In this document: in pieces, positions 9,195-17,908 of the stretch | How positions within the stretch are numbered: position 1 is the first letter of the stretch | Layout: each line of letters opens with the position of its first letter | Source: Armatimonadota bacterium | GTDB taxonomy: Bacteria; Armatimonadota; Zipacnadia; Zipacnadales; JABUFB01 | Reading direction: 5' to 3' | DNA length: 64,000 nucleotides | NCBI GenBank assembly: GCA_013314775.1 | Contig: JABUFB010000010.1 | Span: 62,001-126,000 of the forward strand | Made by a program: the position numbers and the translations under genes | The notes under the pieces: generated by a model | Told to the model about the DNA's origin: nothing | What the model saw: the letters and a program-made list of their open reading frames with translations, nothing else | Databases searched by the model: none

Positions 9195-10250
9195 ATGTCC
9201 GGACTGTCACGCACCACGGCGCTGATGGTTGTGCTGGGTCTTGGCTGCCTGGCGGCCGTCTCAGCCGATCTGAACGTGCCGATCACGAACATGAAGCTGG
9301 TGGGTCTGCCGGGCGTGAAAGCCACCGCCGCAGCCGAGTGCCCCGCCGGGGTGGTTTTCTCAGCGGCTTTCGCCAAGACCACCGAAGAGCGCCGCCTCCT
9401 GGCAATCAGCGGAGTGGCTGACGGCGACGCATCCGGCGCCAAGGCGCTCGCCGTGAAGCTGCGGTTGAAACTCGCCGAAGGAAACGCGCCACGCCTCGCC
9501 GTGGTGGCCTTCGACGACGACGCCGGAAGCTGGTACAAAGTAAGTGGCCAGCCGGTGCCACTGGACGAAGTCACCGAGAGCCGGGTGTCCATGGCCGCTC
9601 TGCGCCAGACTGCCTTCAGCGACAGTGCTGACCCTGCGCCGGACCTGGGCCGACTGGAGCGCCTCTGGTTCGGTCTCGTGCTGGATGGTCCGGCTACCGG
9701 TACGCTGGAGATCATGGAAGCGCGTCTCACGGACGAGCCTTACCGCCCTACGAAGCCGCTGCGAGTGACGGGGGATGGCCCCGGCAAGTGGTCGGCCAGC
9801 GAGAACGAGGCCGTCACGAGCACCCTCACCACCCCCAACGAGGGCCCGGAAGGCCAGGCGTGCATGAAGTATGAGTTCACAGCGCCCACCGGCAGCCATC
9901 GTTGGATGATCCCCTCGACCCCGATTCTGGCCTCCGATCTCGAGGGTTACACGGCCCTCCGGTTCAAGTACCGGGCGGAGCTGCCCGAGGGAATACCCGG
10001 ACTTCTCGTGGTGGTGCAGGAGCGGGGCGGCGGCGGATGGTTCGCTGATCCTCCCCCGCCGGCCAGCGCGGAATGGCGCGAGGTCACGATCCCGCTGGAC
10101 ACCCTGAAGTTCGCGACCTGGACTAAGGACGACAACGGGAAATTCGATCTGGCGTTGGCAAGCAACGTCCAGATCGGCGCGCATGGCACCCCCAAAGGCG
10201 CGGGCGGCCCGAGCCTCATCATGGTTGCCGACGTCGAATTCGTGCCCTGA
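9195..10250 (+). CDS. Exported protein with predicted carbohydrate-binding-like C-terminus
   Basis: 351 residues with a signal peptide (ALMVVLGLGCLAAVSA, cleavage near 24). No family was recognised for the N-terminal two thirds. The last 130 residues (LEGYTALRFKYRAE, then EWREVTIPLDTLK, then MVADVEF) read like a jelly-roll of the CBM11/CIA30 type. The ATG at 9195 has AGGAG 9 bases upstream and starts the signal peptide. The longer open frame from 9117 overlaps the previous gene and looks untranslated. It directly follows the beta-helix protein, so it may bind the same polysaccharide (inference). Confidence 0.7.
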   Translation: MSGLSRTTALMVVLGLGCLAAVSADLNVPITNMKLVGLPGVKATAAAECPAGVVFSAAFAKTTEERRLLAISGVADGDASGAKALAVKLRLKLAEGNAPRLAVVAFDDDAGSWYKVSGQPVPLDEVTESRVSMAALRQTAFSDSADPAPDLGRLERLWFGLVLDGPATGTLEIMEARLTDEPYRPTKPLRVTGDGPGKWSASENEAVTSTLTTPNEGPEGQACMKYEFTAPTGSHRWMIPSTPILASDLEGYTALRFKYRAELPEGIPGLLVVVQERGGGGWFADPPPPASAEWREVTIPLDTLKFATWTKDDNGKFDLALASNVQIGAHGTPKGAGGPSLIMVADVEFVP

Positions 10251-10309
10251 TCAAGTTGCCGGAGACGCGTCTGAATGCCGGGAGTTCAAGGAACACTCAA
10301 GATTTGTGT

Positions 10310-10337
10310 TTGAAGTGCGACTGCAGTGTGATATTAT
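10310..10337 (+). promoter_or_regulatory. Candidate promoter of the S-layer-homology gene
   Basis: TTGAAG (10310-10315) and TATTAT (10332-10337) are separated by 16 bases in the 180-base gap before the ATG at 10431. The gap is locally AT-richer than its surroundings, as expected for a promoter. Confidence 0.45.
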
Positions 10338-10430
10338 GTGTTGGTGCGACGCTGTCGCGCGCTGCTGGAGAGTGCCGGCCAACGGTCGGCGCCTGTGGCG
10401 GCGCTACTCTGTCCGCAGGAGCGTTGAGCC

Positions 10431-11036
10431 ATGAGACTCTGGATCCCCGGTATTCTCGCAATGGTTACGGCAACCTGGGTCGTTGCGGCGCCCGATAGGG
10501 GCGTGACCCTGGATCAACGGCAAATGGAGTACGAAGCGGCCATCCAGAATCTGCTGCGGAGTCACTTGATGGTTGGTTACCCGGACCTGTCCGTCCAGCC
10601 CGAACTGCCGGTGACGCGGTACGAATGGGCCGCAGTGGCCAGCAGATTGGTCTGGCATTTTGACCTTCCTCTTCCCTCGCGCGGTTACAAACCGCCGGAC
10701 GTTCCCTGGGACCACTGGGCCGAGGATGCCTGCCGGGTCCTGACCGCAGCGCGACTGTGCCCTGCGCCACCCGGAGTCTATTTCCGGGGCGACCAACTCA
10801 TCACCCGCGGCGAACTGGCACTCATGGCCTGGAACCTGGTTCGCGCAATCGACGGCATCACGCCGCCTGCCCGGTTGGCTGACATCGACCGACCCTACGA
10901 GAAGGCAGCGGCTGAACTCCAGCGCATGGGTATACTTATAGGGTATCCGGATGGCGAGTTGCATCTCGAAGACGCCATGCCGCGCTGGCAAGTGTGCCTG
11001 GTGGCGCACCGCATCGTGACCTGTAAGAACCAGTAA
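10431..11036 (+). CDS. Small exported S-layer homology (SLH) protein
   Basis: 201 residues: a signal peptide (about 1-20) then three SLH-like repeats. Their diagnostic pieces are GYPDLSVQPELPVTRYEWAA (about 48-67), DHWAEDACRVLTAA with ITRGELALMAWNLV (about 100-142), and LADIDRPYEKAAAELQRMG with IGYPDGELHLED (about 145-180). SLH modules bind secondary cell-wall polymer or peptidoglycan. With no other domain, this may be a periplasmic wall-binding or outer-membrane-tethering protein. AGGAG precedes the ATG by 9 bases. The next gene begins 11 bases after the stop. Confidence 0.78.
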   Translation: MRLWIPGILAMVTATWVVAAPDRGVTLDQRQMEYEAAIQNLLRSHLMVGYPDLSVQPELPVTRYEWAAVASRLVWHFDLPLPSRGYKPPDVPWDHWAEDACRVLTAARLCPAPPGVYFRGDQLITRGELALMAWNLVRAIDGITPPARLADIDRPYEKAAAELQRMGILIGYPDGELHLEDAMPRWQVCLVAHRIVTCKNQ

Positions 11037-11047
11037 ACCAGCCCAAT

Positions 11048-12013
11048 ATGAGCATGGGACTGATGTCCATGTCGCGCCTCCTGATCGCGGCGCTGTGCGT
11101 CATCGCGACCCTCTGCCCCGCGCAACCGGAGGACTGGCCCTCAGCCGGCGAGGTTTCGCGTATCCTCAGCGCGGTGCCCGGTGACCTGCCAACGGTCTCT
11201 CTCACCAGCGGCCCGGATTCGTACACGCGCGCTGACGTGGAGAAGGTTGCGGGCCCATTCGCCAAAGAGCTGTTTGCGTATGACTACAACTGGTCGGTGG
11301 CGGCCACGTACCGTATCGACGGCAACGAGGTGCGTGCGGAACTGCACCGTTTCGCCACTGAGCTGGACGCATTCGGGGCTCACAGCGCGATCCGCGATCC
11401 CAGAGTGCCGGGCCAGGTCATCCCGCTCGATCGCCCCACCAATGTAATCGCCGCCTTCTGGGCGAAGGATGTCCTGCACGTCTGGCGAGGCCCTTTCTTC
11501 GCCCGCTTCGTTCCCGTCTCGGTGGGCGACGCCGGACGCAGCGCCGTCTTGCGGCTTGCTCCGGCGGTGCTGAGTAAGCTCCCATCAATGCCGGCCTCGC
11601 CGCGCCTGTTCAGCATCCCACCTGACCGCGGGATGGTAGTGGAATCGGTGAAGTACGTGCGCAAGGACGTGCTCGGTCAGCCCGCTCTGCGCAACGCTCT
11701 AAGCGCCACTTACGGCCGCCGCCTGCCAGGCAAGATCGACGCTGAGATGCAGCTGTGGTTGATCGACGCGCTCAATGCCAGCGGCGCCTCGCAGGCTTTC
11801 GCTACTGTCCGGGGCTATCTCATGCAGGCGGCGATCCCGCGGCCCGTGGGCGCGCTGGGGGAGGAAGCAATCGTCCTGCGCCACCCGAAACATGGGCAGA
11901 CCTACGTCATGCGCGAGGGCGCGTATGTGGCTGTGCTGGAACAGGTGAAAGACGCACAGGCGGCCGAAGCGGTGCTGCGCACCATCGGCAAGAACGTGCG
12001 CACCGGCCAGTAA
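11048..12013 (+). CDS. Exported DUF6599-like protein
   Basis: 321 residues with an N-terminal signal peptide (SRLLIAALCVIATLCPA). The pattern of Tyr-rich strands (KELFAYDYNWSVAATYRI) followed by DAFGAHSAIR is what I associate with the DUF6599 family, whose function is unknown. Start choice is uncertain: in-frame ATGs at 11048, 11063 and 11069 lie close together with no strong SD; the first is given. The gene ends just before a strong terminator, closing the plus-strand cluster. Confidence 0.65.
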   Translation: MSMGLMSMSRLLIAALCVIATLCPAQPEDWPSAGEVSRILSAVPGDLPTVSLTSGPDSYTRADVEKVAGPFAKELFAYDYNWSVAATYRIDGNEVRAELHRFATELDAFGAHSAIRDPRVPGQVIPLDRPTNVIAAFWAKDVLHVWRGPFFARFVPVSVGDAGRSAVLRLAPAVLSKLPSMPASPRLFSIPPDRGMVVESVKYVRKDVLGQPALRNALSATYGRRLPGKIDAEMQLWLIDALNASGASQAFATVRGYLMQAAIPRPVGALGEEAIVLRHPKHGQTYVMREGAYVAVLEQVKDAQAAEAVLRTIGKNVRTGQ

Positions 12014-12040
12014 CCGCCTGATCTTACGTTATTCACGAAG

Positions 12041-12073
12041 CGGCCCCCGAAGATCATCTCCGGGGGCCGTTTT
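12041..12073 (+). terminator. Rho-independent terminator
   Basis: A perfect 9-base stem, CGGCCCCCG (12041-12049) with CGGGGGCCG (12061-12069), encloses an 11-base loop and is followed directly by TTTT. There is no T run on the other strand, so it terminates the plus-strand cluster only. Confidence 0.9.
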
Positions 12074-12094
12074 GTGCGCGCCGTCAGTCGGCCA

Positions 12095-13393
12095 TCATCC
12101 ACCGCACAGCGCCCGTGCCCGCAGGTCTGCGTTACGGTAGACCTCGTCCGCATCCTGCCCCGGGAACTGCCCGTCCTCCATGACCACAGCCCCATCCACC
12201 ACGGTCATCCGCACATCCGAAGCACCCGCGGAATACACCAGGTGGGAGCATATGTTGTGCACCGGATTCAGGTGTGGCGCGGCGAAGCTCACCAGGGCCA
12301 GGTCAGCCCGCTTTCCGGGTTCCAGTGTGCCGACCAGATGATCAATGCCCAGCGCTTTCGCCGCGTCGCGGGTGGCCATTTCCAGAGCGCGCCGGGCAGG
12401 AACCACCGTGGGATCGCCCGTGCGACCTTTGTGGATGAGAGCAGCGAGGTGCATTTCCTCGAACATGTCCAGGTTGTTATTCGAAGCCGCGCCGTCGGTC
12501 CCGAGCCCGACCACTGCACCCGCTGCCAACAGATCGGGCACGCGGGCGAATCCGCTGCCGAGTTTCATATTGCTGCTTGGGCAGTGCACCACACCTGCCT
12601 GCCGCTCAGCGAGTATCTCGATGTCTCTGTCATCCAGCCAGACGCAGTGGGCCAGCGCCGTCTTCACCTGCAGGAAACCGAGGCTGTCCAGATACTGGAC
12701 GGGGCTCATCCCGTGCTCGCGCTGGGAATCATCGTACTCCCGGCTGGTCTCGGCAACATGAATGTGCAGAGGCAGGTCGTGCGCGATGGCTTCCTGCAGC
12801 GCTCTTTCAAGCAGTGGGCGCGGGCAGGTGTAAGGCGCGTGGGGGCCCAGCATGGGATGCAGCCGGCTGTGGCCCTCTTCGCGAATGCTGACCACGAACT
12901 CCATAGCCTTCTCCAGCATCCCGAAGGGGTCATCGAGAAAGCCCAGCATCACCCCGGATGGGCAAGCCCGGATCAGGCCATCTTCAGCCGCCTGTGCCGC
13001 GGTGCGGTCGAAGTGGTACATGTCATTGAAACAGGTGCAGCCGCCGCGCAGGAGTTCGAGCACACCCAGACGCGTACCCCAGTAGACATCATCGGCAACC
13101 AGCTTTTTCTCGGCCGGCCAGATGCGCTCTTCCAGCCACGGCTTGAGCGGCATATCATCGGCGAATCCGCGGAACAGCGTCATCGCAAGATGGGTATGAG
13201 CGTTGATAAGCCCGGGCATAACCACACAGCCGGAACCATCGATCACCCGGTCCACGGGGACCTCCGGCGCAGTGGCCGCGCAGCCGGCATAGGTGATCTC
13301 TCGCCCATCCCATTGGACCACGCCGCCGGGGACCGGGTCCTGCCCCTCCACCATGGTCAATACGGCAGCGCCCTCAATCCGTACCACTGACAT
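12095..13393 (-). CDS. mtaD: 5-methylthioadenosine/S-adenosylhomocysteine deaminase
   Basis: 432-residue amidohydrolase of the MtaD/TrzN/AtzA group. It deaminates S-adenosylhomocysteine, methylthioadenosine and sometimes adenosine. Zinc ligands are visible: HTH (H66, H68), the HIHVAE motif, AHCVWL and GTDGAASNN. A beta-sandwich made of the first 55 and last 60 residues flanks the barrel. The alternative within the family is 8-oxoguanine or guanine-type deaminase; the AHCVWL and CPSSNMKLGSG motifs favour MtaD. Its ATG lies 3 bases after the stop of the polyprenyl synthase, so the genes are co-transcribed. The role is methyl-cycle salvage. Confidence 0.87.
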   Translation of the reverse strand: MSVVRIEGAAVLTMVEGQDPVPGGVVQWDGREITYAGCAATAPEVPVDRVIDGSGCVVMPGLINAHTHLAMTLFRGFADDMPLKPWLEERIWPAEKKLVADDVYWGTRLGVLELLRGGCTCFNDMYHFDRTAAQAAEDGLIRACPSGVMLGFLDDPFGMLEKAMEFVVSIREEGHSRLHPMLGPHAPYTCPRPLLERALQEAIAHDLPLHIHVAETSREYDDSQREHGMSPVQYLDSLGFLQVKTALAHCVWLDDRDIEILAERQAGVVHCPSSNMKLGSGFARVPDLLAAGAVVGLGTDGAASNNNLDMFEEMHLAALIHKGRTGDPTVVPARRALEMATRDAAKALGIDHLVGTLEPGKRADLALVSFAAPHLNPVHNICSHLVYSAGASDVRMTVVDGAVVMEDGQFPGQDADEVYRNADLRARALCGG

Positions 13394-13396
13394 GCT

Positions 13397-14476
13397 TCAG
13401 AATTCCCTCTCGATCATGTACTGGGCCCATCCACCGAGCCAGCGGGTGTACCGGGACTGTGGCAGGCGCGCGAGCGCCGAGTAAGCGGCGTCAATTCGCT
13501 CACGGGCCATCGCGGCCACTGCGTCCACCGCGCCCAGACGAACCATGACTTGGGTGGCCCGGGCGACATCCTCCGGCGCCGCTGAAGGATTTCCTACCAC
13601 CGCATCGAGCACCGCGCGGTCCGCCGGACCGGCGGCTTCGCAGGCCTTGAGCAGAACGGGGGTGCGCTTGCCCTCGAGGATGTCGCTGCCTACCGGCTTA
13701 CCGAGCTTCTGCTGGTCGCCCACGATACCCAGGATATCGTCCTGCAACTGGAAAGCAATGCCACAGTTCGCGCAGAACTCTCGTAATGCTGATACGTATG
13801 GGTGGCCCTCTTCCAGAGTGCCCAGGCCCAGCATGGCGCCGGCTTTCCCGGCGAACTCGTACAATACCCCGGTCTTCAGGTAGAGCATGCGAAGCACGTC
13901 GTCCAGCGACACTTCGTCCAGTGGCATGTCCTCGAGCTGCACATCCAGGGTTTCGCCCTCGACCAAGTCGCAGACCACGTTCAGTTCGAGGTCAGCCACA
14001 AGGTGCGCGAGCAGGGCCGGGTCCACATTGCGGGTGCGCAGGAAGAGGGTGACACACAGCCCGTGCTGGACATCGCCGGCCAGCATTGCGAGGCTGATGC
14101 CGTAATCGAGGGAGTCCGCGCCGACCAGGCCAAGATCGCGCGCTCCCAGTTGGGCGCCCAGGGCATGTCCTGACGGTCCCCCGCGGCGCATGTCGTCATG
14201 GTCGATGATGTCGTCGTGAATCAGCGTCCAGGTATGGAACAGTTCAAGGGCCGCCGCGGCCGGCAGCACGTCCTCTTCCCTGCCCCCCACAGCGCCGCAG
14301 GCCAGGAGCAGCACCGCAGGGCGCAGCCGCTTACCTCCCCGCGCCAGGTAGGCACGCACGACCTCTCTCAGATGCACGGGCGCCACGCGGTTCATCAGCG
14401 CCGGATCGAGCAGCAGCTCGTCCACTCGCGGGGACCATCTATCGAGTGCGGCTAGGAAATCAGCCACATCAGACAT
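13397..14476 (-). CDS. Polyprenyl (geranylgeranyl/farnesyl-type) diphosphate synthase
   Basis: 359-residue trans-isoprenyl diphosphate synthase that elongates allylic diphosphates with isopentenyl diphosphate. It has GGKRLRP near the N-terminus, the first aspartate-rich motif DDIID in LIHDDIIDHDDMRRG and the second as DDILG in FQLQDDILG. Product length cannot be fixed from sequence. The start is set by the ATG at 14476 with GGGAG 9 bases upstream, not by the longer open frame to 14536. A GC-rich nested inverted repeat (14501-14527) sits in the gap before it but has no T run. Confidence 0.88.
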   Translation of the reverse strand: MSDVADFLAALDRWSPRVDELLLDPALMNRVAPVHLREVVRAYLARGGKRLRPAVLLLACGAVGGREEDVLPAAAALELFHTWTLIHDDIIDHDDMRRGGPSGHALGAQLGARDLGLVGADSLDYGISLAMLAGDVQHGLCVTLFLRTRNVDPALLAHLVADLELNVVCDLVEGETLDVQLEDMPLDEVSLDDVLRMLYLKTGVLYEFAGKAGAMLGLGTLEEGHPYVSALREFCANCGIAFQLQDDILGIVGDQQKLGKPVGSDILEGKRTPVLLKACEAAGPADRAVLDAVVGNPSAAPEDVARATQVMVRLGAVDAVAAMARERIDAAYSALARLPQSRYTRWLGGWAQYMIEREF

Positions 14477-14532
14477 ATGCTGGACTCCCTGATCCTCGTC
14501 CTCCCCGGAGCCCCTCGGGGCGGGGAGATGTG

Positions 14533-16032
14533 TCAATCCTCGTCCTCGGTCTGCTCCCCGGGATGAGAGCTGCGCCGCAGCATTGCCCCCATCTCATCGT
14601 TCGTGGCGGCAGTGAGGGCATTGATATCCCGGGGGCTGAGCAGGTCTACGACGTCCCCCAGCGTGGGGACGCTCACGGGAACGCCGACTTGCTTCGAGAG
14701 CAGGCTTGCGAGGGTGAAGGCGCTGTGCGGCTCGCCGTGGGTCACGAAGATCGCGCGCGTATCACGAATGTGCCCGGCCCACTTCAGAAGGTTCTCTTGG
14801 TCGGCATGAGCCGACAAGCCCTGCACCTGGCGGATGCGCGCCCGTACACGGTGCCAGCGGCCGAACAGCTTGACCTTCTGCGCCCCACTGAGAATGATGC
14901 GCCCCAGGGTGCCTTCGGCCTGGTACCCCACGAAGAGGATCGTGTTGTTCCCTCGCTCCAGGCGCTGGTGGAGATGGTGGCGGATGCGCCCCGCGGTACA
15001 CATGCCGCTGGCCGCGATGATAATCGCCGGCTCCCGAAGATCGTTCAGCTTCCTGGACTCATCCACCGAGCCGGTGAACTTGAGCGTCGGGAAACTGATC
15101 GGGTCGTCACCGCGGGCCAGTAATCCCAGGGTCTCCGTGTCGTAACATTCCTCGTGCTCAGAGAAAACCTCTGTCGCCTTACGGGCCAGTGGGCTGTCCA
15201 CGAATACGGGAACCCGCGGAATCCGCTCCAGAGCCATCAGGCGGTCCAGACGATAGAGCAGCTCCTGGGTGCGCCCCACAGCAAAGGCAGGTACGATCAT
15301 CTGGCCCTTCTCGCGCACCATTCTGTTCACAGCTCGCTCCAGGTCCGCGAATATGTCCTGTTCGCTCGGATGCAGCCGGTCGCCGTAGGTGGACTCAAGA
15401 ACCACGAAATCCGCGGAATCCAGGAGGGTCGGGTCGCGGAGGATCGGCCGGCCGGGACTCCCGACATCGCCCGAGAAGACAATCTTGCGGCTCACGCCGC
15501 TCTCGGTCGCCCACACTTCGATGGAAGCTGCCCCGAGAATGTGCCCGGCATCCTGCCAGCGTGCCGACAGGCCCGGGGCCACCTGGACGTCATCCCCGTA
15601 TGCGAGGGCCTCGAACTGGTCCATGACGCGGTCGACGTCCTCAATCGTGTACAGGGGGGCCGGTGGCGGGGTATTCTGTTGGCCGCGGCGCCATTTGCGC
15701 ATCTCCCACTGTGCGTCCTCCTCCTGGATATGGGCACTGTCGGCCAGGAGGGCTGCGCACAGGTCGCGCGTCGCGGAAGTCGCGAAAACTCTGCCGCGGA
15801 ACCCGAGTTTGGATAATCGCGGCAGAAGCCCGCAGTGGTCGATATGGGCGTGGGTAAGCAGGACGAAGTCGATCTCAGACGGGTCGAACGGGAAGCTGGC
15901 CTGATCGCGGTTGCGATCCTCGTCCACCCCCTGGTAAAGACCACAGTCCACAAGAACCCGCACGCCAGGCACGGACAGCAGATAGCGCGACCCGGTGACA
16001 GTCCGCGCCGCTCCCTGGAACTCGAGCCTCAA
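14533..16032 (-). CDS. Metallo-beta-lactamase/beta-CASP ribonuclease-like protein
   Basis: 499-residue enzyme of the CPSF73-like beta-CASP family, which cuts or degrades RNA with two zinc ions. It has the TVTGSRYLL start, HAHIDHCG (metal site), DAGHILGAAS, the beta-CASP motif VPAFAVGRTQELL, ASGMCTAGRIRHHL, and the late SAHAD and VTHGEP motifs. This is the bacterial YsH1/MBL-exonuclease group, not RNase J. The C-terminus is a short acidic tail. The start is TTG at 16032, with GGGAG 9 bases upstream and a family-like N-terminus. The gene begins 27 bases after the LOG-family gene. Confidence 0.88.
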   Translation of the reverse strand: MRLEFQGAARTVTGSRYLLSVPGVRVLVDCGLYQGVDEDRNRDQASFPFDPSEIDFVLLTHAHIDHCGLLPRLSKLGFRGRVFATSATRDLCAALLADSAHIQEEDAQWEMRKWRRGQQNTPPPAPLYTIEDVDRVMDQFEALAYGDDVQVAPGLSARWQDAGHILGAASIEVWATESGVSRKIVFSGDVGSPGRPILRDPTLLDSADFVVLESTYGDRLHPSEQDIFADLERAVNRMVREKGQMIVPAFAVGRTQELLYRLDRLMALERIPRVPVFVDSPLARKATEVFSEHEECYDTETLGLLARGDDPISFPTLKFTGSVDESRKLNDLREPAIIIAASGMCTAGRIRHHLHQRLERGNNTILFVGYQAEGTLGRIILSGAQKVKLFGRWHRVRARIRQVQGLSAHADQENLLKWAGHIRDTRAIFVTHGEPHSAFTLASLLSKQVGVPVSVPTLGDVVDLLSPRDINALTAATNDEMGAMLRRSSHPGEQTEDED

Positions 16033-16059
16033 GGTAACCGTCTCCCGCTGACGCTGGGG

Positions 16060-16632
16060 TCAGCTTTCGTTGATGCGGTAGGCCGTGCCCTGCCGGATGC
16101 GCCTGTCGTGGCACTCCAGTGTCAGGTCCAGCAGTTCGCGCGGGTCCTCCGAGTAGAAGATCTCGGCGCCCGTGTCCTTGTGAATGTATTTCACGATCTC
16201 ATGCAGCCGGTCGGATATCCCACCAGTGCCCCTCAGCACACCGATCACATTGCCGTCATCGTATGCGATCGCGAACTCTCCGAGGGTGCCCGAGCGTCCG
16301 CCAACGGTGATCACGATATCAGCCGTGCGCACCACCTCGACTTCGCGTCCCATCAGCCCGCTGCCGGTGAATATCAGAGCGTCATACTCCTCATAGGGCG
16401 ACCGGTAGCGCTCTCGGTGCTCGTCCAGGCACAATGCCGGAGAGATGCCGATGGCAATCGTGCCCTGTTCGGTCGCGCCCTGCACTGCCGCGTGAGGCAG
16501 CCCGGGACATGCACCGGTAACGATGATGCAGCCCCGCCTTGCGATCTCTCGACCCAGTTCCCTACTCTTGCTAAGTGCGTGTTCGGGGAGTTCCCCCCCG
16601 GCTGATCCAACGACACCGATCTTACGTTTGAT
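16060..16632 (-). CDS. LOG-family/TIGR00725-like protein with an ATC start
   Basis: 190 residues with the Rossmann-like LOG/SLOG fold. It has KIGVVGSAGGEL, TGACPGLPHAAVQGA and TVGGRSGTLGEFAIA, the last being the GGxGTxxE nucleotide-binding signature. Relatives bind nucleotides, and some are cytokinin riboside 5'-monophosphate phosphoribohydrolases, but this subgroup has no assigned function. The gene has a perfect SD AGGAGG (16647-16642) 9 bases before an ATC codon (16632-16630), exactly where homologues have ATG. No in-frame ATG, GTG or TTG exists nearby. Rare ATC initiation or a point change or sequencing error must explain this. First gene of a four-gene operon. Confidence 0.75.
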   Translation of the reverse strand: MKRKIGVVGSAGGELPEHALSKSRELGREIARRGCIIVTGACPGLPHAAVQGATEQGTIAIGISPALCLDEHRERYRSPYEEYDALIFTGSGLMGREVEVVRTADIVITVGGRSGTLGEFAIAYDDGNVIGVLRGTGGISDRLHEIVKYIHKDTGAEIFYSEDPRELLDLTLECHDRRIRQGTAYRINES

Positions 16633-16674
16633 AAGAGTGTACCTCCTGGTGCGACGGTAAGCCCAACAGCGCCC

Positions 16675-16703
16675 ATTATAGCAGCTTGGGCGCGGGCTAT
16701 CAG
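16675..16703 (-). promoter_or_regulatory. Promoter of the LOG-to-mtaD operon
   Basis: On the minus strand CTGATA (16703-16698), a 17-base spacer, then a perfect TATAAT (16680-16675). Transcription would start near 16668, about 20 bases before the AGGAGG of the LOG-family gene. Confidence 0.65.
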
Positions 16704-16786
16704 CCCTGAATCGCGGGATTCCGTCTGGATTGTGGAACCCGGTGACACCCGGATGCGTCAAACAGGTCGGCGCGTGCCAAAGATGT

Positions 16787-16815
16787 TTGCCAGGGATTGC
16801 CGGAACGGATACAAT
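16787..16815 (+). promoter_or_regulatory. Promoter of the FN3 lipoprotein gene
   Basis: TTGCCA (16787-16792), a 17-base spacer and TACAAT (16810-16815) lie about 110 bases before the lipoprotein ATG. It is divergent from the LOG operon promoter, and nothing else coding is convincing between them. Confidence 0.6.
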
Positions 16816-16927
16816 CTGGGCATTCCGCGCCCCCCAGGACACCCGTGGCACCGTCCCGGCCCAAGGACGGCACTTCCATGGGTCCGGCGCGGGATTGCTG
16901 GAAGACCACCTTGTGAGAGGGACCCCC

Positions 16928-17875
16928 ATGCGAGATCGGATTCTCTGGACGAATGCGGCAATCATTATCGGGCTCATGGTCTGCCTGGCCGGGTGTGGGG
17001 GCGGAGGCGGAGGCGGCAGCACGACCCAGACACCGGTTGCTCCCACCAACCTGCAGTCTCAGGCGGCCACATCAAGCACCATCACCCTCAGTTGGACCGA
17101 TCGCGCCACCAACGAGACGGGCTATGAGATCCAGCGACGCACAGTCGGGGGAACCTGGATCACCGTGGGACAGACAGCCGCGGGTGCCACACAGTTCGTA
17201 GACGCCGGGCTGACGGCCAATACCACCTATGAATACCGCGTGCGCGCACTGGGCACTTCGGGAAACTCCGACTACACGGCCGCTATTACAGCATCCACCA
17301 CTTCGGGCGAGACGGGCGTTCCCAACGCCCCGTCGGGCCTGCGCGTGACTGCGACCACGAGCACATCAGTGTCCCTGGCCTGGACGGACAACTCCAGCAT
17401 CGAGACGGGTTTTGAGCTCCAGAGGCGAAGCGGTGGCAGCTTCTCCACCATCGCCACCTTGAGCGCCAATGTGACAACCTACACCGATACGGGCCTGAGT
17501 TCGGGCACCGCCTATGAGTATCAGGTCCGCGCTCTTGGAGCCAGCGGGAACTCGGCCTACTCCGCGACGGTCGTTGGTGTCCCCGGCAATACCGGCGGCA
17601 CGGGGACGGTTACAGGGCGCGTGGCAAGCCTCCTGGGCGCTGTGCCCATATCCGGTGCCCGCGTGAGCATCGGTGGCGCTTTCACCACCACGACGCTGGC
17701 GGATGGGACGTACACCATCGCCAACATACCCACCGGAAACTACCAGCTCGAGGCAAGCGCCAGCGGATACCAGACCAACACGGTGCAGATATCGGTCAAA
17801 GCCGGCGCTAACAATCTGGGCGACATTCTCCTGACCGCCACCGGCGACGGTCCGCCGCCCCCGCCCATCTTCTGA
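16928..17875 (+). CDS. Lipoprotein with two fibronectin-III domains and a CarboxypepD_reg-like domain
   Basis: 315-residue surface or periplasmic lipoprotein. The signal peptide ends in LAGC (lipobox), followed by a poly-Gly stretch. Two FN3 domains follow (about 38-125 and 133-220), each with the SxTLSWTD/SVSLAWTD and YEYRVRALG/YEYQVRALG signatures and closely similar to each other, as from a recent internal duplication. The last part (about 225-305: VTGRVASLLGAVPISGARVSI, then LADGTYTIANIPTGNYQLEASASGYQ) is a carboxypeptidase-regulatory-like beta-sandwich. It ends in a poly-Pro tail. It is probably adhesive or glycan-scaffolding. The open frame extends upstream to 16730, but the ATG at 16928 with GAGAGG begins the signal peptide. 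Confidence 0.85.
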   Translation: MRDRILWTNAAIIIGLMVCLAGCGGGGGGGSTTQTPVAPTNLQSQAATSSTITLSWTDRATNETGYEIQRRTVGGTWITVGQTAAGATQFVDAGLTANTTYEYRVRALGTSGNSDYTAAITASTTSGETGVPNAPSGLRVTATTSTSVSLAWTDNSSIETGFELQRRSGGSFSTIATLSANVTTYTDTGLSSGTAYEYQVRALGASGNSAYSATVVGVPGNTGGTGTVTGRVASLLGAVPISGARVSIGGAFTTTTLADGTYTIANIPTGNYQLEASASGYQTNTVQISVKAGANNLGDILLTATGDGPPPPPIF

Positions 17876-17908
17876 GCCGGAGCGAGACCAAACAGGTCTG
17901 ACAAACAC

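Noticed and set aside
12074-13390. Long plus-strand open frame opposite mtaD
   Set aside because: It mirrors a well-supported deaminase gene; high GC content opens the antisense frame, and its sequence has no recognisable domain.
14501-14527. Nested GC-rich inverted repeat after the beta-CASP gene
   Set aside because: No T run on either strand, and the operon continues through it, so it is not called as a terminator.
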